Shown: positions 33,173 to 41,000 of the stretch, one piece after another
How the letters are laid out: every line of letters starts with the position of its first letter
Numbering within the stretch: the first letter of the stretch is position 1
Assembly: GCA_964415525.1 (NCBI GenBank)
Contig: CAYQAS010000030.1
Location: forward strand, 1 to 41,027
Direction: 5' to 3'
Length of the DNA stretch: 41,027 bases
Source: CAZPUI01 sp964415525
GTDB lineage: Bacteria > Acidobacteriota > Holophagae > Holophagales > Holophagaceae
The notes under the pieces: generated by a model
The model's database searches: none
The model's input: the letters and a program-made list of their open reading frames with translations, nothing else
What the model was told of the DNA's origin: nothing
Program-made: the position numbers and the translations under genes

Positions 33173-33961
33173 TCACCGCTTCAGGTTGGCGATCAGCGTC
33201 AGCATGTCGTCCACGGTGCGGATGGTCTTGGAGTTCGCCTCGTAGGCCCTCTGGCCGATGATCATGTTCACCATCTCCTCCGCCAGATCCACGTTGGATG
33301 CCTCCAGATAGCCTTGTTGGACGGTGCCGAGGCCCTGTTGGCCAGGGATGCCTTCGATGGCGTCGCCGCTGGCGAGGGTGGGGGCCATCAGGTTGCCGCC
33401 GAGCATGTTGAGGCCTGCGGGGTTCACGAAATTCATGATCGTGATCTGGCCCACCTGTTGGGGCGTGCTCTGGCCCGGCTGGGTGACGGAGACGATGCCG
33501 TCCTTGGAGATCGTGACGCTCGTGGCGTCCTGGGGGAGGGTCACCTGGGGGTCCATGAGGTAGCCCTGACTGTTCACCATGTTCCCGTTCTGGTCCACGC
33601 TGAAACCGCCGTCCCGGGTGTAGGCCTGGGTGCCGTCGGGCATGGTGACTCGGAAGAAGCCATCCCCCTCAATGGCCATGTCCAGACGTCCGCCGGTGGC
33701 GCGCAATCCGCCGGTGGAATACATCTTCTGGACGGACTGAAGCTTGGCGCCCATGCCGATCTGAAGGCCCATGGGCAGCTGGGTGCTGGTGGAACTGGAC
33801 GTGCCCGCCATATTGACGGTCTGGTAGAGCAGGTCCTGGAAGTTCGCCCGGCCCTTCTTGTAGCCCGTGGAGTTCACGTTCGCCAGGTTGTTGGAAATGG
33901 TGTCCATGTTGACCTGCTGGGCGGTCATTCCCGCAGCGGCGGACCACATTGCTCTCATCAT
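33173..33961 (-). CDS. flgG: Flagellar distal rod protein FlgG
   Basis: 262 residues, the family length. N-terminal MMRAMWSAAAGMTAQQVNMD and TISNNLANVNSTGYKKG are the axial-protein signature; C-terminal GYLEASNVDLAEEMVNMI and KTIRTVDDMLTLIANL form the second half of the D0 coiled coil. The start at 33961 has AGGAGG six bases upstream, contained in the loop of a hairpin (33961-33981). The frame is open upstream to 33982, but that lacks the signature. Between flgF and flgA. Confidence 0.95.
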   Translation of the reverse strand: MMRAMWSAAAGMTAQQVNMDTISNNLANVNSTGYKKGRANFQDLLYQTVNMAGTSSSTSTQLPMGLQIGMGAKLQSVQKMYSTGGLRATGGRLDMAIEGDGFFRVTMPDGTQAYTRDGGFSVDQNGNMVNSQGYLMDPQVTLPQDATSVTISKDGIVSVTQPGQSTPQQVGQITIMNFVNPAGLNMLGGNLMAPTLASGDAIEGIPGQQGLGTVQQGYLEASNVDLAEEMVNMIIGQRAYEANSKTIRTVDDMLTLIANLKR

Positions 33962-34098
33962 GCGGCACCTCCTGTGCCGCACCCAGCGGCAAGGCCGCTG
34001 GGCTTCGCCTGCGGCAAAGTGGCTCTCCGCTCCTGCTTCGGGCTCACGCCGCGTTCCGTTGCGGCGAGGGTTGTGATTGGATTTTGGTTCGCGCTCAT
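33958..34098 (-). CDS. Possible 46-residue ORF between flgF and flgG
   Basis: The ATG at 34096-34098 follows GAGG by 7 bases; the stop overlaps the flgG start (ATGA). The product is MSANQNPITTLAATERGVSP and a basic, Gly/Ala-rich remainder. Much of the DNA consists of two hairpins, so it may be non-coding repeat sequence that happens to be open. Confidence 0.25.
   Translation of the reverse strand: MSANQNPITTLAATERGVSPKQERRATLPQAKPSGLAAGCGTGGAA
33961..34002 (-). promoter_or_regulatory. Tandem hairpins with the flgG ribosome site in the loop
   Basis: Stem 33961-33968 pairs perfectly with 33974-33981; on the mRNA the loop is AGGAG and the stem runs into the A of the flgG ATG. Immediately upstream a second perfect 9-bp stem (33982-33990 with 33994-34002) has a 3-base loop. 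The first would control ribosome access to flgG. Confidence 0.55.
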
Positions 34099-34111
34099 CT
34101 CAGGGCCTCTG

Positions 34112-34855
34112 TTACCGCTGCATCGCGATGTCGTTGATGGATCGGGCATCGAGGTCGTTGGCCAGCGTAGAGGCGACCTTCATGCTCATTTCGTAGAGGC
34201 GGTTCAGGCGGATCATCTCGACCATGGCGCCCGCCATGTCGACGCCGCTCTGTTCCAGGTAGCCCTGGGCGACGGTGGCCTGGGCCGGGGCGGCCTGGGC
34301 GCCGGTGGGGTCGAAGAGGCCGGAGCCGATGTGGCGCAGGGCGGATGGATCGGCGTAGGCGCGCAGGTCGAGCTGGCCGAGGATGGTCGCTCCCTGGCTA
34401 ACGGTGCCATCCCTGCCGACCGCGACCCGTTCGCCCATGGGATCCACCTGAATGGGCTGGCCGTTTTTGCCCAGCAGCGGGCGACCGTCCCGGGACTGGA
34501 GCTGCCCGCCGGGGCCGAGGCCGAAGCGGCCATCCCGGGTGACCTGAGGACCCTCAGGCGTCTGCAGGGTGAAGAAGGCGTTGCCTTCCAAGGCCAGATC
34601 GAGGGGGCCGGAGGTGAGCTGAAGCGCCCCTTGTCGCATATCGATGCCACGGCCCGCCAGGGCGGTGCCGTCGTTGACCGGGCCGGTGAACGGAAGGTCG
34701 CGGCTGGAGCTTCTCGCCTTGTTGAAGACGGAGAAGAAGGTGCGCTCGGGTTTGAATCCCGTGGTGGAGACGTTGGCCAGGTTGTTCGAGAGGACTTCCA
34801 GCTGGGTGGTCCTCGCCTTGAGGCTGCCAGCGGCCACGTAATACGCAGGATCCAT
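34112..34855 (-). CDS. flgF: Flagellar proximal rod protein FlgF
   Basis: 247 residues from ATG at 34853-34855 with GGAGGTG five bases upstream; a longer open frame exists but overlaps the promoter. Axial-protein motif QLEVLSNNLANVSTTGFKPE near the N-terminus; central D1 domain with LDLALEGNAFFTLQTPEG; C-terminal QGYLEQSGVDMAGAMVEMIR. Forms part of the flagellar rod with FlgG. First gene of flgFGA, behind a sigma-54-type promoter. Confidence 0.93.
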   Translation of the reverse strand: MDPAYYVAAGSLKARTTQLEVLSNNLANVSTTGFKPERTFFSVFNKARSSSRDLPFTGPVNDGTALAGRGIDMRQGALQLTSGPLDLALEGNAFFTLQTPEGPQVTRDGRFGLGPGGQLQSRDGRPLLGKNGQPIQVDPMGERVAVGRDGTVSQGATILGQLDLRAYADPSALRHIGSGLFDPTGAQAAPAQATVAQGYLEQSGVDMAGAMVEMIRLNRLYEMSMKVASTLANDLDARSINDIAMQR

Positions 34856-34878
34856 GTGCCCACCTCCATCGTGGCCTA

Positions 34879-34894
34879 TGCAGGGGGCGTGCCA
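34879..34894 (-). promoter_or_regulatory. Sigma-54 (RpoN) promoter of flgFGA
   Basis: TGGCACG CCCC CTGCA matches the TGGCACG-N4-TTGCA consensus at every fixed position except one (C for T), with GG and GC 12 bases apart. Predicted transcription start is about 34868, 13 bases before flgF, which leaves room exactly for its ribosome site. Sigma-54 control of rod genes is known in Vibrio, Pseudomonas and Campylobacter. Confidence 0.75.
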
Positions 34895-34986
34895 GCGCAA
34901 CGGAATGGGCTCAACACCACCCTGAATGGGTTGGTTCCTGGCAGGAACTGCCCGCTCCGGTACCATGGGGGCTGGACACATCCTCC

Positions 34987-37900
34987 ATGCCTCCTTCCGG
35001 ATCCAGATCCACGGCCTCTGCGGCGCCCGATTGGGCGGCGCACGGGAAAGTGCCGCGTCTCGATCGGTTTTTACTGGGTCCCGAGATTGGTCGGGGGGCC
35101 ATGGGCCGGGTGGTTCGGGCCTGGGATCCCATGCTCCGGCGGGTGGTGGCGGTGAAACTGCTGCTCCAGGAGGATCCGATGGAGATGGCGCGCTTCCTTC
35201 ACGAGGCGCAGCTGCAGGCTGGGGTGGACCATCCCAATGTCTGTCGGATCTACGAAGTCGGCTCTTCCATCATGCAGCCCTATATCGCCATGCAGCTCAT
35301 CGATGGACACACCCTGGACCACTTCCATGGCCGCCTGTCCATGGAGGAGATCGCGCGGGTCATCGCGGATATCGCCTCGGCCATCCACGCCGCGCACCGC
35401 CACGGCCTGATCCACCGAGACATCAAGCCGGGCAACATCCTGCTGGAGCCTCCCCAGGATGGACGGCATCGCGCCTACATCATGGATTTCGGTCTGGCGA
35501 AGCGCATGGGGGAGGGGACCGAACCCGGCATGCCCTGGGCGGCGGACGGCACCCCGGCCTACATGAGCCCCGAGCAGGCCCGAGGCGAGGCCATTGGCCC
35601 GACGTCGGACATCTATTCCCTCGGTGCCACCATCTTCGCCTGTCTGTGTGGTGAGCCGCCCCGAGGGCCCATGGCGCCTCGGGGAGGATCCGAAGCCCGG
35701 GACTTGCACCTGCTGAGAACGCGGCGTCCCGACCTGCCTGGAGATCTGGAGGCCATCCTCCTGAAGTGCCTCCATGCAGATCCCCAGCTGCGTTATGCCG
35801 GAGCGGCCCTCCTGGAAGAGGATCTGAGGGCTTGGCTCGCGGGAAAACCGGTTCATGCGCGACGCCCGGGAATCCAGTCCAAAATCGAGCGCTCCTTTCG
35901 CCGACATCGCTCCTTCTGGCTTGCGGGGGGCATGGGCGTCCTGGGGGTGGCTGCCCTCGTGTCCTGGCATTTCCGAGAGCGGAGCCGTGAACGCATCCTG
36001 CTGGAGTGCACCACGCGCTTTCTGCTCGAAGTCAGCCTCGAGGAGTCTTTGTTGGGGCGAGAGCGCCAGCTTCCACCCCACGACATCCGGCCCGCCTTGG
36101 AACGGGCGCGGAGCCGCATTGCCTCCATCGAGCGCGACATGGTGCGCATCGGCGGCTCCTCTCTGGCGCCGGGCCACTACGCCATCGGGCGTGTCTACCT
36201 CGATCTGGGCGAACTGGAGAAGGCAGAGCAGCATCTGCAGAAGGCCTGGAGCCTGGGGCTTTCGACCCCCGATATCGCCGCGGCCCTGGGCACCGCCAAG
36301 GCTCAGCGCCACTTCGAAGAACTGGATCAGATGCTGCTGAAGCAGCCGGAGAACCTTGGAGCCGAACTCCGTGGGCTCCGGAACGCCCGGCTCAAGGACA
36401 TTGAAATCTACCTCCGCCAAGCTCCAAGAGAGGGGTCCTCCCTCCGTAACCTCGCTTATGGAGAGGCTTTCCTGGCGCTCGCGCGAGGAGAATACGCCAC
36501 GGCGGCGTCGCGTTTCCGGCAGGCTTCGGGGGAAGCGCCATGGCTCTATGAGGCCTGCCTGATGGAGGCGCGGGCGCTTGAACTGTTGGATGACACGGGT
36601 GCTCCAGGGGAGGCATCCCTCCGGCGGGCCCGGTGGGAGGCCTGCCTGGACCAGGCCCAGCGCATCGCTCCCAGCGACGATCGCGTGTACGCGGCGCAGA
36701 TCCGGCGCCATGTCCGGCTGGGCAGGCTGGCGCTGCGGGAAGGGCGGTCCCCGGAGTCGGCCTTCCAGCGGGCGCGGGAGGTCTTCGAGCAGTCCCGAGT
36801 GGTGCGGCCCGACAGCCCCCACATCACCGCCGCCATGCTGTCCCTCCTTGCCACCACCCTGAGGAACCGCCTGGAGCGGGGGGAGGATGTGCGAACGGAA
36901 CTGCTGGATGTCGTTGAACGCCACCGCTCGTTGCTGGAGCGGGAGGGAGGCGCCCCGGTGCTGGCGGGCGATGTGCTCTCCCTGGCACACACCCTGGCGG
37001 AGCAGCTTCATGCCCACGGAGCGGATCCCCGTCCATGGCTGGAGTGGGCCGCGCGTCACCTGGAACCCAGGGATCCCGTGAGCTGGCTGGAAAACCGCCG
37101 CATGCTCGCCCAGGTGCAGATCGACTGGTCCCTGGATCCACGTCGCACCTTCGATGGGCTCTTTCAGAAACTCGACCAGCTGAAGGCCACCCACGGCTCG
37201 GATGCCGCCATCCAAGTGGCATCGGGACGGATCTGGATGGAAATGGCCCGGTGGAAGAGGGAGCGCGGAGCCCAGGATCTGGATCCCCTGCTGCGGGCTG
37301 GCGAGGCCTTTCTGGGGGCCCTGGCCCTGCACCCGAACCATGTCGAGGCGACCCTGTCGCTGGCGCGGGTCCGGGCGGCACAGGCCCTGTCCCAGGCTCT
37401 TGCCCGGCAGGAGTTCGATCCGGCCTTGCGAGAAGCCCGCGGGCTCCTCGAATCCCAGCGTTCCGGATCCCTTGGTTTTGCCCTGGCCCAGGGGGAACTC
37501 GGTTTGGCAGAGGCCCTCTGTCACGGTGGGCTCGAGGGGCATCTGTCGCGGGCCCGGGTCGAGGAGGGGGTTCTGTGGATGGAGCGCGCCCTGCAGCGCA
37601 ACCCAGCCTCCATTCCCGTGCGCAGCCTGCTGGGCGAATTCCTGTTGATGCGAGCCCGGGTCAGCATGAGCGAGGGAGGGGATCCATCAGGCATCCTGGG
37701 TCGGGTGGCGGAATCGGCACGTGCCGGGCTGCTGCAGAAGGGCGACGCCGTCGAGCTGAAGCTCCAACTCACCCGCGTCGCGGCATTCCAAGCCCTTCGG
37801 ACCTGGCCCTCTACCGCGCCACGCAGGGGCGATGCCAGCGCCGTCCATCTTGCCGTACAGGCTAGGCAGCTTTCGCCGGGGCGTCCCGAATGCCAGTGGC

Positions 37901-38046
37901 TGCACGGACTCCTGGCCTATCACGAAACCCGGGAGAATGCGGGGTTGGTGGATCTGGTTGAATCGGAGCGGGCCGCACCCGCCGCGATCGCTCGCCTCCT
38001 GGCCACCCTGCCATTGCTCCCTGCCGGATTGAGGAAGTCGTCTTGA
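34987..38046 (+). CDS. Membrane Ser/Thr protein kinase with long TPR-like C-terminus
   Basis: 1019 residues. Hanks-type kinase about 27-285: glycine loop GRGAMG (35-40), Lys57 in VAVKLLL, catalytic HRDIKPGN (His143-Asp145), DFGLAK (167-172), GTPAYMSPEQ, and SDIYSLGA. Juxtamembrane basic stretch, one membrane helix about 309-328 (FWLAGGMGVLGVAALVSW). Residues 330-1019 are helical with TPR-like units (YAIGRVYLDLGELEKAEQHL). If the kinase is inside the cell, this tail is periplasmic. It could be the partner of the PP2C enzymes, though not adjacent. It begins 131 bp from the divergent flgF start; its stop overlaps the DUF4403 start. Confidence 0.95.
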   Translation: MPPSGSRSTASAAPDWAAHGKVPRLDRFLLGPEIGRGAMGRVVRAWDPMLRRVVAVKLLLQEDPMEMARFLHEAQLQAGVDHPNVCRIYEVGSSIMQPYIAMQLIDGHTLDHFHGRLSMEEIARVIADIASAIHAAHRHGLIHRDIKPGNILLEPPQDGRHRAYIMDFGLAKRMGEGTEPGMPWAADGTPAYMSPEQARGEAIGPTSDIYSLGATIFACLCGEPPRGPMAPRGGSEARDLHLLRTRRPDLPGDLEAILLKCLHADPQLRYAGAALLEEDLRAWLAGKPVHARRPGIQSKIERSFRRHRSFWLAGGMGVLGVAALVSWHFRERSRERILLECTTRFLLEVSLEESLLGRERQLPPHDIRPALERARSRIASIERDMVRIGGSSLAPGHYAIGRVYLDLGELEKAEQHLQKAWSLGLSTPDIAAALGTAKAQRHFEELDQMLLKQPENLGAELRGLRNARLKDIEIYLRQAPREGSSLRNLAYGEAFLALARGEYATAASRFRQASGEAPWLYEACLMEARALELLDDTGAPGEASLRRARWEACLDQAQRIAPSDDRVYAAQIRRHVRLGRLALREGRSPESAFQRAREVFEQSRVVRPDSPHITAAMLSLLATTLRNRLERGEDVRTELLDVVERHRSLLEREGGAPVLAGDVLSLAHTLAEQLHAHGADPRPWLEWAARHLEPRDPVSWLENRRMLAQVQIDWSLDPRRTFDGLFQKLDQLKATHGSDAAIQVASGRIWMEMARWKRERGAQDLDPLLRAGEAFLGALALHPNHVEATLSLARVRAAQALSQALARQEFDPALREARGLLESQRSGSLGFALAQGELGLAEALCHGGLEGHLSRARVEEGVLWMERALQRNPASIPVRSLLGEFLLMRARVSMSEGGDPSGILGRVAESARAGLLQKGDAVELKLQLTRVAAFQALRTWPSTAPRRGDASAVHLAVQARQLSPGRPECQWLHGLLAYHETRENAGLVDLVESERAAPAAIARLLATLPLLPAGLRKSS

Positions 38047-39383
38047 AATTGTTGCCTTTCGTGTGTGTTATGACCTGGCTTCATGGGCAGGTGGCGGTGC
38101 CCCCTTCCTCGGTGGCCTTCCCGATTCATATCGATCTGGGCCCTGTCTTCCAGCAGGTGGAGCAGATGGCACCTCGAGTGCCTCCTGGCGTGGAAACGTG
38201 GATGCCCCTGCCGCAGATGCCGGGTGCCGGGGTCTTCCGTTTCAATCTCTACCGAGAGCCGCTGATGCTGCGCATGGCCCGCAACCGACTGCTGGTGCGC
38301 ACCACCGCCCACTACTGGCTGGAGTTCGGACTCAAGGCCGGCGGCATGGTCAAGTCTGTCGGCTCCTGCGGGCTGGGCAAGGAGGGCCACCGCCGGGTCT
38401 TCCTGGGCGCTTCGGCGGATATCACCGTGAAGCCGGATTGGAATCTGGCGGTGAAGGTCACGCCCACCTCCCCTGAGGCCATGACCTCCTGCACCGTCAC
38501 CCTGCTGCAGGTGGACATCACGCCGGAGGTGCTCAAGGGGATGAACGAGCAGATCACCAAGGCCACAAGCGAAGTGGAAAAGCTCATCGGCACGTCCGCC
38601 CTCCTGCGGCAGAAGGCGGAGGCCCTCTGGGTCGAGGTCCAGAAACCCATCGCCGTGGCGCCGGGAATCTGGCTCAGCCTCCAGCCGGAGGGGCTGCGCC
38701 TCGGCGCCTGGAAAGGCGAGGGGCGGAATCTCACGGTGCCGCTGGAGGTGCAGGCCCGTCCGCGCGTGGTGCTGGGGGTGGCGCCAGAGCCTTCCACCCG
38801 GCCTCTGCCGCCCCTTGATGTGGCCCAGGGGGCGCTTCCGGATGCCTTTCGGGTGGAAGTCGATGCGGATCTGCCCTTTGATCAGGCCACGCTCCAGATG
38901 CAGCAGGCCATGAAGGGCAAGGTCTTCCAGACGGACAAGGGCACCTTCGAGATCAAGGATGCGGCGGTGCGCGCAGCCAAGGGCAGGCCGGTGATTGATC
39001 TGCAGATTGCAGGCCGCATCGACGGGCGCATCAGCCTGACGGGGGATCCGGTCTTCGACGAGGCCACGGGCTTCATGCGGTTGAAGAACCTCGATTTCAC
39101 CCTGGAGAGCAAGAGCTGGATCAATCGGTTCGGCGCATGGCTCTTCCACTCGACCCTGAAGAAGACGCTGGAGGAGAAGGGCAACCTGATCCTGGGCCAG
39201 AGTTTCCAGGAGGTGCAGGGGCTCATCCAGAAGGGCATGAACCGGCCCCTGGCGCCGGGGTTGGACCTGGGCGGGTCGGTGGAGAAGCTGCGCATCGGGG
39301 TGCCGGAGGTGCTGGCGGATCGCTTCCGGGTGATCGCCTCCCTGGAAGGGCGCGCCGCGGTGCGGGTGAAGGGGCTCGGGTGA
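38043..39383 (+). CDS. DUF4403-family exported protein
   Basis: 446 residues from TTG at 38043, overlapping the kinase stop (TTGA) with GAGGAAG upstream. Short hydrophobic N-terminus (LLPFVCVMTWLHGQVAVP) suggests export. DUF4403 features are FPIHIDLGPVFQQVEQMAPR, VDADLPFDQATLQMQQAMKG, GRIDGRISLTGDPVFDEATG and TLKKTLEEKGNLILGQSF. The fold is thought to resemble lipid-binding TULIP domains; function unknown. Couples both to the kinase upstream and to cca downstream (GTGA overlap). Confidence 0.85.
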   Translation: MKLLPFVCVMTWLHGQVAVPPSSVAFPIHIDLGPVFQQVEQMAPRVPPGVETWMPLPQMPGAGVFRFNLYREPLMLRMARNRLLVRTTAHYWLEFGLKAGGMVKSVGSCGLGKEGHRRVFLGASADITVKPDWNLAVKVTPTSPEAMTSCTVTLLQVDITPEVLKGMNEQITKATSEVEKLIGTSALLRQKAEALWVEVQKPIAVAPGIWLSLQPEGLRLGAWKGEGRNLTVPLEVQARPRVVLGVAPEPSTRPLPPLDVAQGALPDAFRVEVDADLPFDQATLQMQQAMKGKVFQTDKGTFEIKDAAVRAAKGRPVIDLQIAGRIDGRISLTGDPVFDEATGFMRLKNLDFTLESKSWINRFGAWLFHSTLKKTLEEKGNLILGQSFQEVQGLIQKGMNRPLAPGLDLGGSVEKLRIGVPEVLADRFRVIASLEGRAAVRVKGLG

Positions 39384-40846
39384 AGGCGGCCCTCGAGCGG
39401 CTGCTGAGGGGCCTGGGACCGGAAGCCGGGCTGCATGTCGTGGGCGGCGCGGTGCGGGACCGCCTGCTGAACAGACGCGGTGAACGGGCTCTGCCCGATC
39501 ACCACCTGGGGGTCAAAGGGGGGACGCAGGGCGAGCTCCAGCGAGCGGGCGGTCCCCACTTTCATGGCCGGGAGATGGGCGATGTGGACCTCGCCACGCC
39601 GATGCTGCCGGAGGCCCTCATGGCCCGCGCCCGCAAGACCGGCCTTCGTACCATTCCCACGGGGCTCCAGCACGGCACCATCACGGTGCTGGTGGACCAC
39701 ATCCCCTTTGAGATCACGACCTTCCGCGGCGATGGGGACTACCTGGACGGGCGTCGCCCCACCAGCGTGCGCCTGGGGGTGGGGCTTGAGGAGGATCTCG
39801 CCCGGCGGGACTTCACGGTGAACGCCCTGGCCGTGCCGCTCGAGGCGTGGCTTACCCCAGATTGGCGATCGGCCCTCGTGGATCCCTTCGACGGTCAGGG
39901 GGATCTGGTGGCGCGTTGCATCCGGGCGGTGGGAGATCCCCTGCTGCGCTTCCAGGAAGATGGACTGCGCCCCTACCGGGCCTGCCGCTTCGCCAGCCAG
40001 CTGGCCTTCAGCATCGAGCCCGCTACGCTGGCTGCCATCCCTGAACGTTTGGAAGTGGCCGGAAGAGTGGCCGTGGAGCGGGTCCTGGTGGAACTCACCA
40101 AGCTGCTTTGCGGGCGGGCGCCTGGGGACGGCTTGCGTGCCCTCGAAGCCACTGGCCTCCTGGATGGGTGTCTGCCGGAAATGCGTCCGACCGTAGGCTG
40201 CACTCAGAACGAGCACCACGCGTGGCCCGTGTGGGAGCACACCCTGGCGGTGGTGGAATCCGTACCGCCGGAGGAGGACTTGCGTTGGGCCGCGCTGCTT
40301 CACGATGTGGGCAAGCCGGAAGCGCGGACCATCGGCGAGGACGGCCGAGTGCACTTCTACCAGCACGAACGGCGCTCGGAGGAACTCACCCTGGCGATGC
40401 TCCATCGTCTGCGGGCCAGCAAGGCCCAGCAGGCCGCGGTGCTGGCCTTGGTGCGCCACCACGGTCGGGTGCCTGAACCCCAGTGGAGCGATGCCGCCTG
40501 CCGCCGCTTCCTGAGCCGACTCGCAGAGGACGGTCTCACCCTGCAGCGGTGGGGCACTTTTCGGGAAGGCGACATTGCGGGGAAGGGCAGGGAACTCGAG
40601 GCTTCCCTGGAGGCCCATCGATCGGCCATGACTCGACTTCATTCCCTGGCTGAGGCCCGTCCCGCCTTGGATGTGAAGAGCCTCGCTCTGGATGGCCGAA
40701 GCCTCATGGCCCTACTCCAGCGCCCTCCCGGCCCCTGGGTCGGTGCACTCCAACGCCACCTGCTGGAAGCGGTGTTGGAGGATCCGGAAAAGAACACGCG
40801 AGAGGCCTTGGAAACCGCGGCTCGGGAATGGAACAGTGGGGTTTAG
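39380..40846 (+). CDS. cca: CCA-adding enzyme / poly(A) polymerase family with HD domain and repeat-derived insert
   Basis: 488 residues from GTG at 39380, overlapping the DUF4403 stop (GTGA). Class II nucleotidyltransferase: LHVVGGAVRDRLL (21-30), metal motif GDVDLATP with Asp68 and Asp70, TGLQHGTITV, EEDLARRDFTVNAL, GDPLLRFQEDGLRPYRACRF. C-terminal HD domain HDVGKPEA followed by VHFYQHE. It repairs or completes the 3' CCA of tRNAs. Residues about 34-65 are an insertion between the GG/RD motif and the DxD motif that homologs lack; it coincides with a dispersed repeat (39487-39557). Confidence 0.92.
   Translation: MKAALERLLRGLGPEAGLHVVGGAVRDRLLNRRGERALPDHHLGVKGGTQGELQRAGGPHFHGREMGDVDLATPMLPEALMARARKTGLRTIPTGLQHGTITVLVDHIPFEITTFRGDGDYLDGRRPTSVRLGVGLEEDLARRDFTVNALAVPLEAWLTPDWRSALVDPFDGQGDLVARCIRAVGDPLLRFQEDGLRPYRACRFASQLAFSIEPATLAAIPERLEVAGRVAVERVLVELTKLLCGRAPGDGLRALEATGLLDGCLPEMRPTVGCTQNEHHAWPVWEHTLAVVESVPPEEDLRWAALLHDVGKPEARTIGEDGRVHFYQHERRSEELTLAMLHRLRASKAQQAAVLALVRHHGRVPEPQWSDAACRRFLSRLAEDGLTLQRWGTFREGDIAGKGRELEASLEAHRSAMTRLHSLAEARPALDVKSLALDGRSLMALLQRPPGPWVGALQRHLLEAVLEDPEKNTREALETAAREWNSGV
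39487..39557. repeat. Dispersed palindromic repeat, copy B (inside cca)
   Basis: Read in the sense of cca it begins GGCTCTGCCCGATCACCACC and ends GCGGGCGGTCCCC, with GGGGGGACGCAGGGCG and AGCGAGC between. AAAGGGGGGAC (39516-39526) and GTCCCCACTTT form an imperfect inverted pair. It adds 31 codons without a stop. Aligns with copies at 20385-20457 (intergenic) and 31682-31749 (larC), in the same orientation relative to the coding strand as in larC but in another frame. Confidence 0.75.
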
Positions 40847-40916
40847 GACGGAATCGGCGCAGCCGGTTCCGCCCGAAGGGCGAGCCCCAGGGGGGCGAGT
40901 GAGCGGGCAGGGGTAG

Positions 40917-41000
40917 GTTCAATCCCGTGAGCTCCAAAAGACCAAGGCCCCGAATCTCGGGGCCTTGGTCTTTTGGAGCGGGCGAACGGGATTGAACCGT
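40917..41000. repeat. Inverted duplication of a tRNA 3' end
   Basis: The plus strand at 40917-40936 reads like a tRNA T-arm and acceptor end (GGTTCAATCCCGT, then GCTCCA). The same words occur inverted in the real tRNA-Gly on the minus strand (GGTTCAATCCCG from 41000 downward, GCTCCA from 40979). Between them lies the perfect inverted repeat 40931-40979. Confidence 0.65.
40931..40979. terminator. Bidirectional terminator hairpin downstream of tRNA-Gly and cca
   Basis: Arms 40931-40953 and 40957-40979 are perfect 23-base reverse complements with a 3-base loop. GGCCCCGA/TCGGGGCC forms the GC core and AAAA/TTTT the outer arm on each side, giving a U-run in both directions. The outer six bases belong to the tRNA-Gly 3' end. 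Confidence 0.85.

Noticed and set aside
33137..35155. 672-codon plus-strand frame opposite flgA, flgG and flgF
   Set aside because: Runs through three recognised flagellar genes and their promoter; composition is that of a mirror frame.
35071..37542. 823-codon minus-strand frame opposite the Ser/Thr kinase
   Set aside because: The plus strand has complete kinase motifs; this product is Gly/Gln/Pro-rich with no domains.
38882..40642. 586-codon minus-strand frame opposite DUF4403 and cca
   Set aside because: Mirror frame of two recognised genes.
40855..40940. Complete second tRNA on the plus strand next to the tRNA-Gly
   Set aside because: Only the T-arm and 3' end are present; no matching acceptor 5' strand, D-arm or anticodon arm precedes them.
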